Positions 35,381 through 44,349 of a stretch of DNA of 64,000 nt are shown here, piece by piece; the stretch's first letter is position 1; each line of letters begins with the position of its first letter. The notes under the pieces were generated by a model that was not told the origin of the DNA, ran no database searches, and saw only the letters and a list, made by a program, of their open reading frames with translations. The stretch comes from Gimesia alba (GTDB lineage: Bacteria > Planctomycetota > Planctomycetia > Planctomycetales > Planctomycetaceae), in contig NZ_CP036269.1 in the NCBI RefSeq assembly GCF_007744675.1, forward strand, positions 6,951,917 to 7,015,916, written 5' to 3'. The translations under genes were made by a program, and so were the position numbers.

Positions 35381-37387
35381 CTAATCTTCCGGGAAGAACC
35401 GCACCAGCGTTTCTTTGCTGGGTGGTCTGGTGATGAGTGAAACCAGAATCATGGCGGTCGCAGAGGCGACGACCATTGTGGCCACCGGCATCATTCCCAA
35501 AAACGTATAATTCGGATTCAATGCATACTTTGCTTCTTTAAACAGGTAGAGCCAGGATCCAATCGCCACAAGTACGCCTGCGTAAGCACCGGCCTTGGTC
35601 AATCTCTTCCAGTAGACCGCCGCAAAAATGATCGGGAACAGGCTGGAAAATCCACTGAAACACCAGACCCCCAACGTAAAGACCCGCCGCGGTTCGAGCA
35701 GACTGAATCCATAGGTAATGGCGACCACCAGAATAATAAACATGCGAGCCATCAAGACAACCTGTTTATCTGTAAAACGATCTTTTCCGCCGTAATGCAC
35801 GACGATATCTTCGGTAAACATGGTACCGATACAGAGGAACTGACTATCGAGCGAAGACATAATCGCCGCCAGAATCCCTGCGGTTAAGAAACCGGCCAGG
35901 ACAGGCGAGGTCATTTTCTTCACCATCGCCGCCAGCACGGCATTCGCCGGGAAGTGAGGCGGAAACAGAGGCGACCCATTAAACATAGCAGAAGTTGCCC
36001 AGACGCCAACCAGCACACAGGGGACCCACACGATCATAATGAACAGCGGATGCGCGACGACGGGCAGCTTAAATGTGCCCGCGCTGCGTGCGGTAAGCCA
36101 GTGCTGGAACAGATGCGGAAACATGCCGACCGAAAGTGGGACGAAGAAATAAGTAAAAAACACGAGCTTACTCATTGGATGCGGTGCATCGGGAGCCCAG
36201 TTGCTGGCACGGTAAACGCCGAGTGCTTTTTTGATCGTCCATTTTTTCCCTTTGGACGGATCATCTGGATCTAGATCGTGTGTGGGATGCCCGATTTTTC
36301 CGCCGAAAATCAACATCGCCTTTTCTTTTTCAGCGTTGGCTTTCCGTGGATATTCTTTCAACTCATGGTGCGACATCAGCCCCATTTGATACTTTTCGGG
36401 GAAGGGGTCCGGCATGACGCGGTCATCTTGAGTTAATAACGCTTTATTGACTTCTTCCGAAGTTAACTCATACAGATTATTATCAGCGGCATAAACGGCT
36501 TCGGCCGTGTTTTGCCAGTTGGGCATTCGCGGCTTGAACGCTTTATACGCTTCCGCTTTTTGTTCGGGAGTCAGTTTCAGGGTTTTGAGAATCCGCGTTG
36601 CGTAGTTGTATTTTGCGATCAACGTCCAGGTCTTATACTTTTCCGCGTATCGTTCACGGTCTTTGGGATCGACGGCCCGCATTAACTTGGACGGATTCCT
36701 TTCCAATACCGCATGACTGGCAGCCTGCAGACCTCCCAGTTTGCTGGAAATGACGAAGAAGGTGACGACGCCGAGAATCATGAAGACGATGGTCTGGAAT
36801 GTATTCGCCCAGGCGGTTCCCCGCATCCCTCCAAAGAAGACATAGATCAATACGACCAGGCTGATGACCAGCGATCCCAGCCAGGGAGGCACACCGTAGT
36901 CGTAGGCAGCGAAGGAATTTTCGAACGCCCCTTCGGTGATGCTGCTAATGACCACGCCGGATGACATGACGCCGATCAGGAGGTAGGGAATCACCAGACC
37001 TACGAGAATCGGGAACAGAATAATTCCAATGCGATCGCTCTCAAGCCGTTCGCGGAAGAATTGAATCTGTGTGGTGTAACCGTATTTATGCCCCCAGGAC
37101 CAGAGTTTGATCCCTAGCAGGAAGAAGCAGAGCGAGTGGATGATACCGCTGGAGGAAGCCAGCATCCCGTATACGCCGACGCCTTCTTTGTAGGCTTCAC
37201 CACTGGAGCCGACCAAGGCAAACGCGGTCATCGTGGTTCCGAAGATCGACATCAACAACAGAAAGGGACCAATTGAGTGGCTGGCCAGCATGTAGTCTTT
37301 ACTGGTTCCCTTAAACAGGCGGCTGGAAAACACACCCAGAAACAACAGTAAACTTAAATAGATTCCGATGATTACCAACTGGGTCAT
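35381..37387 (-). CDS. Sodium:solute symporter (SSS family)
   Basis: A 668-residue transporter with the SSS/SLC5 layout of about 13 helices. The N-terminal 'GIYLSLLLFLGVFSSR', 'KDYMLASHSIGPFLLLMSIFGTTMTAFALVGSSGEAYKEG' (first unwound helix and Na+ site region) and 'YVFFGGMRGTAWANTFQTIVFMILG' are characteristic. A hydrophilic insert of about 150 residues (roughly 235-395, with Lys/Tyr-rich and metal-neutral sequence) enlarges a loop beyond the usual 480-550 total. Its start overlaps the stop of a DUF3311 protein by one base (TAATG). The solute is unknown. Confidence 0.88.
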   Translation of the reverse strand: MTQLVIIGIYLSLLLFLGVFSSRLFKGTSKDYMLASHSIGPFLLLMSIFGTTMTAFALVGSSGEAYKEGVGVYGMLASSSGIIHSLCFFLLGIKLWSWGHKYGYTTQIQFFRERLESDRIGIILFPILVGLVIPYLLIGVMSSGVVISSITEGAFENSFAAYDYGVPPWLGSLVISLVVLIYVFFGGMRGTAWANTFQTIVFMILGVVTFFVISSKLGGLQAASHAVLERNPSKLMRAVDPKDRERYAEKYKTWTLIAKYNYATRILKTLKLTPEQKAEAYKAFKPRMPNWQNTAEAVYAADNNLYELTSEEVNKALLTQDDRVMPDPFPEKYQMGLMSHHELKEYPRKANAEKEKAMLIFGGKIGHPTHDLDPDDPSKGKKWTIKKALGVYRASNWAPDAPHPMSKLVFFTYFFVPLSVGMFPHLFQHWLTARSAGTFKLPVVAHPLFIMIVWVPCVLVGVWATSAMFNGSPLFPPHFPANAVLAAMVKKMTSPVLAGFLTAGILAAIMSSLDSQFLCIGTMFTEDIVVHYGGKDRFTDKQVVLMARMFIILVVAITYGFSLLEPRRVFTLGVWCFSGFSSLFPIIFAAVYWKRLTKAGAYAGVLVAIGSWLYLFKEAKYALNPNYTFLGMMPVATMVVASATAMILVSLITRPPSKETLVRFFPED

Positions 37388-37638
37388 TATTCTGTTTCTC
37401 CTGATTCCTGGGCGGGTGACTCTTGTGCGGGAGACTCTTGCGCGATTTCTTCAAGGTGATGAGGCCAGGCAAATTTCGTGGCGAGAAACCAGACAAAGGC
37501 GGCCCCCATGGAAATCCCTGCCTGATAGAGCAGGGTAATGGGCATGAATCCCAAGATGAGCCTTTTGTCATCCCAGAGCCAGTTGTCCTGGTGAATAATG
37601 ATAAGCACGACAACCAATCCATAAACGGCGTATCTCAT
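37387..37638 (-). CDS. DUF3311-like small membrane protein, symporter partner
   Basis: An 83-residue protein with two hydrophobic segments (residues 4-17 and about 28-55) and the pattern 'DNWLWDDKRLILGFMPITLLYQAGISMGAAFVWFLA'. This fits DUF3311, a family usually encoded just before sodium:solute symporters. The C-terminus has a short repeat (ESPAQ twice) encoded by a near-perfect DNA repeat. The stop codon shares one base with the symporter ATG, so translation is coupled and the protein is likely a small accessory subunit. Confidence 0.8.
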   Translation of the reverse strand: MRYAVYGLVVVLIIIHQDNWLWDDKRLILGFMPITLLYQAGISMGAAFVWFLATKFAWPHHLEEIAQESPAQESPAQESGETE

Positions 37639-38010
37639 AAGTCATCTTTTCTATATAGACAGAGTCATCACGGTGGGTTTGCTAATGCCCGCAGGCAGCA
37701 ATCGTTTTGGCGGGAAACAGGATAATCAGAGATCCCGCTGGTTCGCACTGGGCTACTATTGTGACAAAAACCGGGTAGAGTCACAACGTAACGGTTCGAT
37801 TTGTGGAAATAAACCTCCTGAATCTGCAGGAAACACAGTGTTGCGCGTTAACTTCCGTTTACAAATCTGCTGTTCAATGGATCAAGTCTATTTAGAAAAT
37901 TCAAACGTCAATTCCAGACTTGCAAATGGTGGAGTCTCACCCCAGAATGGTGGCCTGCGTAAAATTGTCGATTTGTTTCGATTAAGACTCTTAGAGAGGA
38001 TGGAGAATTG
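37639..38010. other. Divergent intergenic region, 37.6-38.0 kb
   Basis: No gene is recognised; frames here are short or compositionally odd. It separates the minus-strand DUF3311-symporter pair from the plus-strand DUF1080 gene and should contain both promoters. GGAG at 38003-38006 is the ribosome-binding site for the DUF1080 gene. Confidence 0.35.
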
Positions 38011-39081
38011 ATGTTTCGTCTCGCACTTATCGGGTTATTCTGTGCCAACTGTCTGATATCATCAGAAGCATTCGCTCAGGCGAAGAAAGGTGATAAGAAA
38101 TTTGCCATTCTGGATATCAAACAGGTTGACGAGGATTTCCAGTATCAAGGCGAGTACTATGGCCTGATCGGAGCCGACTGCTCGTGGTGCGGTGAATGTG
38201 CCCTCGGTCTGCAGGTCGTGGCCCGTGGAGACGGAAACTTCATCGCTTCTCTTTACAACGGCGGATTACCCGGAAATGGCTGGGATCGTTCGGAGCGACA
38301 GGAATTATCCGGCAAACGGCAGGGTGATGTGCTGACGCTGACAGACGATAACTTCCAGGTAGAGGTAAAACAGGGAGGCATCGCTGATGTGCGCGATTCT
38401 CATGGACATCTACTGGGGCAACTTACCAAATATCAGCGGAGCAGTATCACTCTGGGTGCGAAGCCGCCCAAAGGAGCCACGGTGTTGTTTGATGGTTCGT
38501 CTGTCGAACATTTCAAAGACGGCAAAATTACGGACGAAGGCCTGCTGAGTGTCGGGACGGAATTGAAAAAGAAGTATCGCAGTTTTCGGCTGCATGTTGA
38601 GTTCCGTTTGCCTTATATGCCTTATGCAACCGGACAGGCCCGCAGTAACAGTGGCATCTATCTGCAGAGCCGCTATGAAGTGCAAGTCCTCGATTCCTTC
38701 GGCCTGGAAGGGGTCGAAAATGAATGTGGCGGGCTGTATAAGCAGAAACGAGCTGATGTGAATATGTGTTTTCCGCCGCTCTCATGGCAGACATACGATA
38801 TTGCCTTTGTTGCTCCCAAATTTGATGCGGACGGCAAAAAGATCAAAAACGCCTATATCACGGTGCTGCAGAATGGGGTTCCCATTCATCAGGACTATTC
38901 GATCGTTGCCAAAACGGGTGGCGGGAAACAGGAAGGGCCTGAATTATTTCCCATCAAGCTGCAAGACCATTCCAATCCGGTTCGTTTTCGCAATATCTGG
39001 ATCGTGGATTTGAGCGATCAGCCCGATCCGACCTATTGCCATCCCTGTCAGCCTCTGCTGTGTGATCGGTGTGGAATCTAG
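38011..39081 (+). CDS. Secreted DUF1080 (3-keto-disaccharide hydrolase-like) protein
   Basis: A 356-residue protein with a signal peptide (1-22, cut near AFA-QA). The C-terminal two thirds form a DUF1080/concanavalin-like domain: 'GATVLFDGSSVEHFKDG' near residue 150, 'FRLHVEFRLPYMP', 'RSNSGIYLQSRYEVQVLDSFG', 'WQTYDIAFVAPKFD' and 'PIKLQDHSNPVRFRNIWI' are the classic blocks. Proteins of this family act on 3-keto-glycosides or bind sugars. Unusually, the N-terminal part carries 'DCSWCGECALGLQ' (about 54-66) and the extreme C-terminus ends 'YCHPCQPLLCDRCGI', so two cysteine clusters flank the sugar domain. They may form disulfides or bind metal. Confidence 0.85.
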   Translation: MFRLALIGLFCANCLISSEAFAQAKKGDKKFAILDIKQVDEDFQYQGEYYGLIGADCSWCGECALGLQVVARGDGNFIASLYNGGLPGNGWDRSERQELSGKRQGDVLTLTDDNFQVEVKQGGIADVRDSHGHLLGQLTKYQRSSITLGAKPPKGATVLFDGSSVEHFKDGKITDEGLLSVGTELKKKYRSFRLHVEFRLPYMPYATGQARSNSGIYLQSRYEVQVLDSFGLEGVENECGGLYKQKRADVNMCFPPLSWQTYDIAFVAPKFDADGKKIKNAYITVLQNGVPIHQDYSIVAKTGGGKQEGPELFPIKLQDHSNPVRFRNIWIVDLSDQPDPTYCHPCQPLLCDRCGI

Positions 39082-39140
39082 CCTGCTGGTATTGCGTCAG
39101 AGCACAAATCCATCTGAAGCCGGTTCTTCGCGTTCGCGTC

Positions 39141-39168
39141 TTGCCTTGCTTTTTAAAGCCGGTACAAT
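39141..39168 (+). promoter_or_regulatory. Candidate promoter upstream of nfeD-floA
   Basis: TTGCCT (39141-39146) and TACAAT (39163-39168), spacer 16 bases, lie about 135 bases before the nfeD start. This is pattern only. Confidence 0.35.
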
Positions 39169-39304
39169 AGGAAGAGTGTGTCTCAAGGTACATCTTCCTT
39201 CAGTTACACGGTTTCCGGTTTCTCATTGATAGATTCCAATTCCTGTACTGCCCGGTTTGAAACCAGAATCAGGCAGTGCGAGTTACGGAAAGTCTGCAGA
39301 TCTA

Positions 39305-39901
39305 ATGGATTATTCGCTGATTGCAATTCTGGCATTGGTCGTGACACTGATGTTGTTTGTGGCAGAGATCTTTCTTCCCTCGGGGGGCCTGATCACCGTA
39401 TTGGCTTTGACATGTATGGCCAGCTCGGTCTGGGCTGCCTGGATGGCTTGGTGGGGAACGAGCCCTTCTCTATGGTGGACTTACATTGCCAGTGTTATCG
39501 TTCTGATCCCTGCCACGCTGGGATTTGCCATCAAGTTTTTTCCGAATACGGCCTGGGGCAAGAAAGTTATCCTCGAAGTGCCGACACTGGAAGAGGTCAC
39601 TGGCTTCCAGGAAGAGACTGAACATTTGCAGTCTCTGATCGGAAAAACGGGAAAAACGCAAACTCTTTTGAACCCTAGCGGCTTTGTACTCGTTGATCAT
39701 GAAAGACTAAACTGCGAGAGTCAGGGGATGATTATTGAAGCACAGACAGACGTGAAAGTGATTGCCGTAGAAGGGACCAGGCTGGTGGTAAAAGTCAAAA
39801 AACAACCAACGGCGGAAAAGGAGTTCCCAGAACAGAAAACCTCACAATCGGGTGACACCATTGCCGGTGATGCACTTGATTTCGAAATCCCGGAGACTTG
39901 A
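39305..39901 (+). CDS. nfeD: NfeD-like membrane protein
   Basis: A 198-residue short-form NfeD. ATG 39305 is chosen because the first membrane helix starts right after it; an in-frame GTG-type start further upstream adds unlikely sequence. Three hydrophobic segments (about 4-20, 28-45 and 55-76) are followed by a cytoplasmic OB-fold domain. The motif 'LIGKTGKTQTLLNPSGFVLVDHERLNCESQG' is typical of NfeD C-termini. The serine-protease half of long NfeD proteins is absent, as usual for NfeD paired with FloA. It stands 135 bases upstream of floA and probably works with it in membrane microdomain organisation. Confidence 0.85.
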   Translation: MDYSLIAILALVVTLMLFVAEIFLPSGGLITVLALTCMASSVWAAWMAWWGTSPSLWWTYIASVIVLIPATLGFAIKFFPNTAWGKKVILEVPTLEEVTGFQEETEHLQSLIGKTGKTQTLLNPSGFVLVDHERLNCESQGMIIEAQTDVKVIAVEGTRLVVKVKKQPTAEKEFPEQKTSQSGDTIAGDALDFEIPET

Positions 39902-40036
39902 TTTTTCAGTAGTCTCTAGATGGTTTCCCAGAATTTCTTTACAATAGCTTTCTCTTTGATTGATGGATTGCAAGACAGTTTCAGCGGACAGTTTACAACA
40001 CTTGAAACGACATTTTTCTCAGGATAGGAAATCGGA

Positions 40037-41086
40037 ATGAACGCCTTGAATCTTTTAGCAGTAGAAGATGGTTCAACTGTCACCTGGATTGTGGGGGTTG
40101 TGGTCTCTCTCGGGGCGTTGGTGTTTTTTGCGGTTTTCGCACGCTACGCCGGACTGTGGATTCAATGTAAGATGACGAAGGCCGGTATTGGCTTCGTGAA
40201 TCTGGTCATCATGACCATTAAAAAAGTGAATCCGACAATCATTGTTCGCAGTAAAATCATGGCGATTCAGTCGGGGGTCACGCGGCACTATGACATCTCT
40301 ACCCGTAATCTCGAAGCACACTACCTGGCGGGCGGAAATGTTCCGAATGTGATTCGGGCTTTGATTGCGGCTCAACGTGCGAAGATTGAACTCGACTGGC
40401 AGGCAGCCCAGGCGATTGACCTGGCGGGGCGTGATATTCTGGACGCGGTACGAACCAGCGTCTATCCCAAGGTGATTGATTGTCCCGATCCCCGTAAAAC
40501 CAACGCGACATTAGACGCTGTGGCCGGTGATGGGATTCAGCTCAATGTACGTGCCCGTGTGACCGTGCGAACAAACCTGAAACAGTTGGTGGGTGGTGCG
40601 ACGGAAGAAACCGTGATCGCGCGTGTGGGCCAGGGGATTGTGCAGGCCATTGGTTCGACAGACACCTATGAAAAGGTACTTGAAAACCCCGACAAAATTA
40701 CACAGATCGTATTGAATGAAGGCCTGGAGAAACAGACAGCCTACACGATTGTTTCGATTGATATTGCCGACATTGATGTTGGTGAAAATATTGGTGCTCG
40801 TCTGCAGGCAGACCATGCCGAAGCGGAGATGCGTGTTGCTCAGGCGAAAGCAGAACAACGTCGTGCCGATCAGAAAGCCCGCGAACAGGAAATGGTCGCG
40901 TTGACTCAGGAGAATCGGGCTAAGGTCGTACTGGCAGAGGCACAAGTTCCTAAAGCGATTGCCGAGGCATTCCGCACCAAAAAAATGGGCCTGAAGGATT
41001 ATTATGAACTGAAAAACATTCAGGCAGACACCAAAATGCGAGATTCGATTGCCACTCCTGAAAGAGAAATGGCTCCTACATCATAA
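40037..41086 (+). CDS. floA: Flotillin-like protein FloA
   Basis: A 349-residue protein with the FloA/YqfA layout. A short N-terminal segment leads into one hydrophobic helix (about residues 17-42), then the SPFH/PHB-like region with the conserved '[26 protein letters not shown]', '[17 protein letters not shown]' and '[17 protein letters not shown]' blocks. A C-terminal Ala/Glu/Gln/Lys-rich helix (about 255-320, '[27 protein letters not shown]') follows. FloA oligomerises at the inner face of the membrane and organises membrane domains. Next to NfeD it forms the usual pair. Confidence 0.93.
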   Translation: MNALNLLAVEDGSTVTWIVGVVVSLGALVFFAVFARYAGLWIQCKMTKAGIGFVNLVIMTIKKVNPTIIVRSKIMAIQSGVTRHYDISTRNLEAHYLAGGNVPNVIRALIAAQRAKIELDWQAAQAIDLAGRDILDAVRTSVYPKVIDCPDPRKTNATLDAVAGDGIQLNVRARVTVRTNLKQLVGGATEETVIARVGQGIVQAIGSTDTYEKVLENPDKITQIVLNEGLEKQTAYTIVSIDIADIDVGENIGARLQADHAEAEMRVAQAKAEQRRADQKAREQEMVALTQENRAKVVLAEAQVPKAIAEAFRTKKMGLKDYYELKNIQADTKMRDSIATPEREMAPTS

Positions 41087-41159
41087 GCACGATTCAAGCC
41101 TGTCTTCCTGACGGAAGTCAGACGCTACTTGCGAAAAATCAAAGACCGGGAGTTTGTTC

Positions 41160-41855
41160 ATGGACATTCCATTATTGGCAGCTGACTGGGTGGGGGTGAT
41201 TGTCGGGATCATCTTCCTGCTTGTGAGTGCAGCAAGCGCCATCAGCAATATGGCCAAGGAAAAGAACAAAGCCCAGCCCGGGAAGGTCAAAGAAAAAGCC
41301 GCTCTTCAGAAAGAGTTAGAAAAATTTCTGCAGGAAGCGATGAACCCGCAGCCTAAGAAAAAAGAGAAACCAGCAGAGGTCGATTTTTTTGAAGAGACCG
41401 ACCTCGAACCTCAGGCTTCCGTTCAGCAGCAACCACAACGCCGCAGACGTCAACAACGAAAATCTCAACCGCAGCGAGCTCGCTCTCAACAGACTCAAAA
41501 ACCTGCCGTCCGTTCTAATGAAGCATCGGAACCCAAGCCCCATTTATCACATCGCGAGCGAGCTGAAATTAAAGCGCAAGAACAAGAAAAAAGGATGAGG
41601 GGAGGGGTACGGGATCGCATTGAAAAGAAGCAGCAGTCCCATGTAGAAACCCGGCTCACCAGCCATCTTGAGAGTAAAGTTGGCAAACATTTTTCAGAGA
41701 CAACTGATTCCCACGCAGATGAATCCAGGCAGCGTGCATCAAAGACGGGAGGCAGTAAAGCAATCCGATCGCTGTTAAGAGATCCTCAGTCATTCCGTCA
41801 GGCAATCATTTTAAATGAAATCCTTTCTCCTCCCTTATCACGCCGTCATTCCTGA
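41160..41855 (+). CDS. Membrane-anchored basic protein downstream of floA
   Basis: A 231-residue protein from ATG 41160, with CCGGGAG about eight bases upstream. One membrane helix lies near the N-terminus (about 9-30, 'VGVIVGIIFLLVSAASAIS'). The rest is highly charged and Gln/Arg/Lys-rich (for example 'QQPQRRRRQQRKSQPQ'), probably disordered or coiled coil. A short C-terminal motif 'RSLLRDPQSFRQAIILNEIL' looks conserved-type. The family is not recognised. It lies 73 bases after floA in the same direction, so a role with the flotillin is plausible. Confidence 0.65.
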   Translation: MDIPLLAADWVGVIVGIIFLLVSAASAISNMAKEKNKAQPGKVKEKAALQKELEKFLQEAMNPQPKKKEKPAEVDFFEETDLEPQASVQQQPQRRRRQQRKSQPQRARSQQTQKPAVRSNEASEPKPHLSHRERAEIKAQEQEKRMRGGVRDRIEKKQQSHVETRLTSHLESKVGKHFSETTDSHADESRQRASKTGGSKAIRSLLRDPQSFRQAIILNEILSPPLSRRHS

Positions 41856-41919
41856 GGGCGATCTGTTACAGCACATCGCTTTGATCGTGTTTGAAACGGT
41901 TGAATTACGAGAAGAGTGA

Positions 41920-43014
41920 ATGAGTAAAGAAGATCCACCCCCCATTGATGTATTGCTGTTTGCCGGCCCTTTTGAGTTACGGGGGACGTCTGCCTACACT
42001 CTGCGATTAGCACAATACGCGCCAGTCTATGACATTAAAACACGCGTCGTCTGCCCGGATGCATCAAAAGTCGATCCCAGTATGCGCTCCAAACTGGAGA
42101 TTACCGAGTATCGCAATCTGGGAGTGCCGATTCTCGGACAACTTGTTTTACGATTAGTAAAGCAGGAAACAAAAAAGAAACCGCCTGATTTGATTCATAT
42201 CCAATCCCGGCATGTTTTGCCGCAGGGTCAATGGCTTGCCAGAAAACTGAAGCGTCCGTTTCTATTAACCGTCAATGACTATCTACAGAGCGATGAAAAA
42301 TTGCGCATTGATATGCGCTGGTGCAAAGGAATCATTACGGTTAGTGACTCCGTGAAAAAAGATCTCATCGCGCGCACAGGGCTGCCGGAAGATTTTGTGT
42401 TAGTTATTCCCAGCGGCGTGGATGTTCCCGATCACTCGCATCTTTCCCCTGTTTTGTCGCAAGACCATCAGCCTGTCGTGGGAACTGCCGGGCCTTTAGA
42501 AGCGATCAAAGGCTTGCCTTATTTTCTAGGGGCCGCCAGTCGCGTGCTGGAAGTAAATCCGGAAGTACAATTCCTGATTTCCGGTGCAGGGCCCGAGGAA
42601 AGCAACCTGCGTCATTTAGTACGTGATCTGGAAATTTCTGAAAACGTGACGTTCGTTCCCAACTTATACGACTTCTCGATTTCGCTCGAAGCGATGGATA
42701 TCTTCTGCCTGGCCTCTCTGCGACAAGGGCTGGGGACGATTATGCTGGAAGCGATGGCACTGGCAAAACCGGTGATTGCAACCGGTGTCGGTGGAATCTA
42801 TTCTGTGATTCGCGATGGCGAAACCGGACTGGTGGTTCCCCCTTCCAACAGTGAAGCTCTGGCGAATAGTATTCTCAAGTTATTAAAAGACCCACTCAAA
42901 GCACGAGCAATGGGAGAATCGTCACGGGAACTGGTCAGGCAGGAATTTCGTATCGAAACGATGATCGAGAGCACAATAGAACAATATAAACGAGCGCTGC
43001 AGATGACGTCATAA
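41920..43014 (+). CDS. GT4-type glycosyltransferase
   Basis: A 364-residue GT-B fold glycosyltransferase. The N-terminal half has 'FAGPFELRGTSAYTLRLAQYAP', a loop typical of GT4 acceptor domains. The C-terminal half has 'VGTAGPLEAIKGLPYFL', 'FLISGAGPEESNLRHLV' and the nucleotide-sugar binding block 'ASLRQGLGTIMLEAMALAKPVIATGVGGI'. In the EX7E motif of that block the first Glu is a Gln (RQG...LEA), seen in some active members. No signal peptide. It transfers a sugar from an activated donor to an unknown acceptor; the adjacent genes do not indicate a polysaccharide cluster. Confidence 0.88.
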   Translation: MSKEDPPPIDVLLFAGPFELRGTSAYTLRLAQYAPVYDIKTRVVCPDASKVDPSMRSKLEITEYRNLGVPILGQLVLRLVKQETKKKPPDLIHIQSRHVLPQGQWLARKLKRPFLLTVNDYLQSDEKLRIDMRWCKGIITVSDSVKKDLIARTGLPEDFVLVIPSGVDVPDHSHLSPVLSQDHQPVVGTAGPLEAIKGLPYFLGAASRVLEVNPEVQFLISGAGPEESNLRHLVRDLEISENVTFVPNLYDFSISLEAMDIFCLASLRQGLGTIMLEAMALAKPVIATGVGGIYSVIRDGETGLVVPPSNSEALANSILKLLKDPLKARAMGESSRELVRQEFRIETMIESTIEQYKRALQMTS

Positions 43015-43086
43015 ATCTCAGCGTGTAAAACAGAATTGCAGAGAGCGGGAGCCCGTGGTTCTTTAGTCTCAATGTTGGATTAACGA

Positions 43087-44337
43087 ATGCAAGCAGAAAT
43101 CATCGCCCTCGGCAGTGAATTGACCAATGGTGAAAAACTTGATACGAACAGCCAGTGGCTGAGCACGGAGTTAGCTTCTGTAGGCATTTCCACGCACTTT
43201 CACACCACGATCGCCGATCACATTGATGAAATTGTAGATCAACTGCGTCTATCCTCGCAGCGGTCAGATCTGGTACTGATCACAGGAGGCCTGGGGCCGA
43301 CACTGGACGACCTGACGAGGCAGGCGATGGCAGAATTAATCAGTGCGGATCTGGTTCTGGATGAGGAATCGCTACATACCATTGAAAGCATGTTTCAGAA
43401 ACGGTCGCGGGAGATGCCTGAACGCAACCGAATTCAAGCGATGTTTCCCGAAGGGGCCGAAGCGATCCCAAACCTGCACGGGACAGCGCCGGGCATCTGG
43501 ATGCAGGTACCACGAACTGATTCAAAACCCGACTGCTGCATCGCCGCCATGCCTGGTGTTCCTTCGGAAATGAAGCCAATGTTTTATCAGTCGGTTCTTC
43601 CCCGGCTCTCGCGTGGAACCAACATCATCCGTTTCGCCCGCGTCAATTGCTTTGGGGTGGGTGAATCGAAAACGGAGGAACTGCTCGGTGACATTACCAG
43701 CCGCGGGCGAGATCCGGAAGTGGGAATCACCGCGCATGAAGCAACCATTACATTACGAATCAAAGCGATGGGTGAGTCTGTCGAAGCCTGTGAACAGAAA
43801 ATATCAGAAACGTATGAACTGATCCATCAGCGGATTGGCGAATATATCTTTGGCTATGAGGATGAGGAGCTGGAGCACATTGTAGTGGCGTTACTGAGCC
43901 AGCGGGTACAGACTCTGGCGACATGTGAGTGTGGGACCGGCGGCTTGTTATCGTATCGCTTCACCGAGGTCGCTGGTTCTGCCGATTTTTATGCCGGTGG
44001 CACGGTCTCGACAATTCAAAATATTCTCAATCAGGAGTCTCTGCAGACAGATAGCAAACAACAGACGTTGGATGCTGCCGCTGCGATTTCTCTGGCAAAA
44101 GCAACGCGTGAAAACTATGCAAGCGATTTCGCATTGTCGATTATTCTCGACGTGAATCAATCCTGGCAGGATAACGAGAACGTTCCTCAAGCGTTCGTGG
44201 CTTTGGCGGCTGAGGGGATCGAATTGGTTGAAGAAATCGGGTTAACCGTGAATCGCGCGATTGCCAAAAGCCGGGTTACAAAAGCAGCCCTCAATTTATT
44301 AAGACGGACGCTGATTGATTTGGGAAATGAAAGTTGA
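43087..44337 (+). CDS. cinA: CinA-like protein with altered C-terminal amidase site
   Basis: A 416-residue CinA. The N-terminal MoCF/COG1058 domain (1-170) starts 'EIIALGSELTNGEKLDTNSQWL' and has 'TGGLGPTLDDLTRQA'. A middle domain follows, and the C-terminal CinA/PncC domain begins near residue 265. In PncC enzymes the motif ESCTGG holds the catalytic Ser. Here the aligned segment is 'TCECGTGGLLS' (279-289), with Cys282 in place of Ser. The lysine expected in the following 'YSN..K' strand is also missing ('VSTIQNILNQ'). The nicotinamide-nucleotide amidase activity is therefore doubtful, while the N-terminal pyrophosphatase-type site looks normal. It converges with the YhaN-like gene, 12 bases away. 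Confidence 0.87.
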   Translation: MQAEIIALGSELTNGEKLDTNSQWLSTELASVGISTHFHTTIADHIDEIVDQLRLSSQRSDLVLITGGLGPTLDDLTRQAMAELISADLVLDEESLHTIESMFQKRSREMPERNRIQAMFPEGAEAIPNLHGTAPGIWMQVPRTDSKPDCCIAAMPGVPSEMKPMFYQSVLPRLSRGTNIIRFARVNCFGVGESKTEELLGDITSRGRDPEVGITAHEATITLRIKAMGESVEACEQKISETYELIHQRIGEYIFGYEDEELEHIVVALLSQRVQTLATCECGTGGLLSYRFTEVAGSADFYAGGTVSTIQNILNQESLQTDSKQQTLDAAAAISLAKATRENYASDFALSIILDVNQSWQDNENVPQAFVALAAEGIELVEEIGLTVNRAIAKSRVTKAALNLLRRTLIDLGNES

Positions 44338-44349
44338 GCTTCAACCGCA

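Noticed and set aside
37405-37445. Short direct repeat at the 3' end of the DUF3311 gene as a mobile or CRISPR-like repeat
   Set aside because: It is a two-unit coding repeat (ESPAQ) and does not extend or recur elsewhere in the window.
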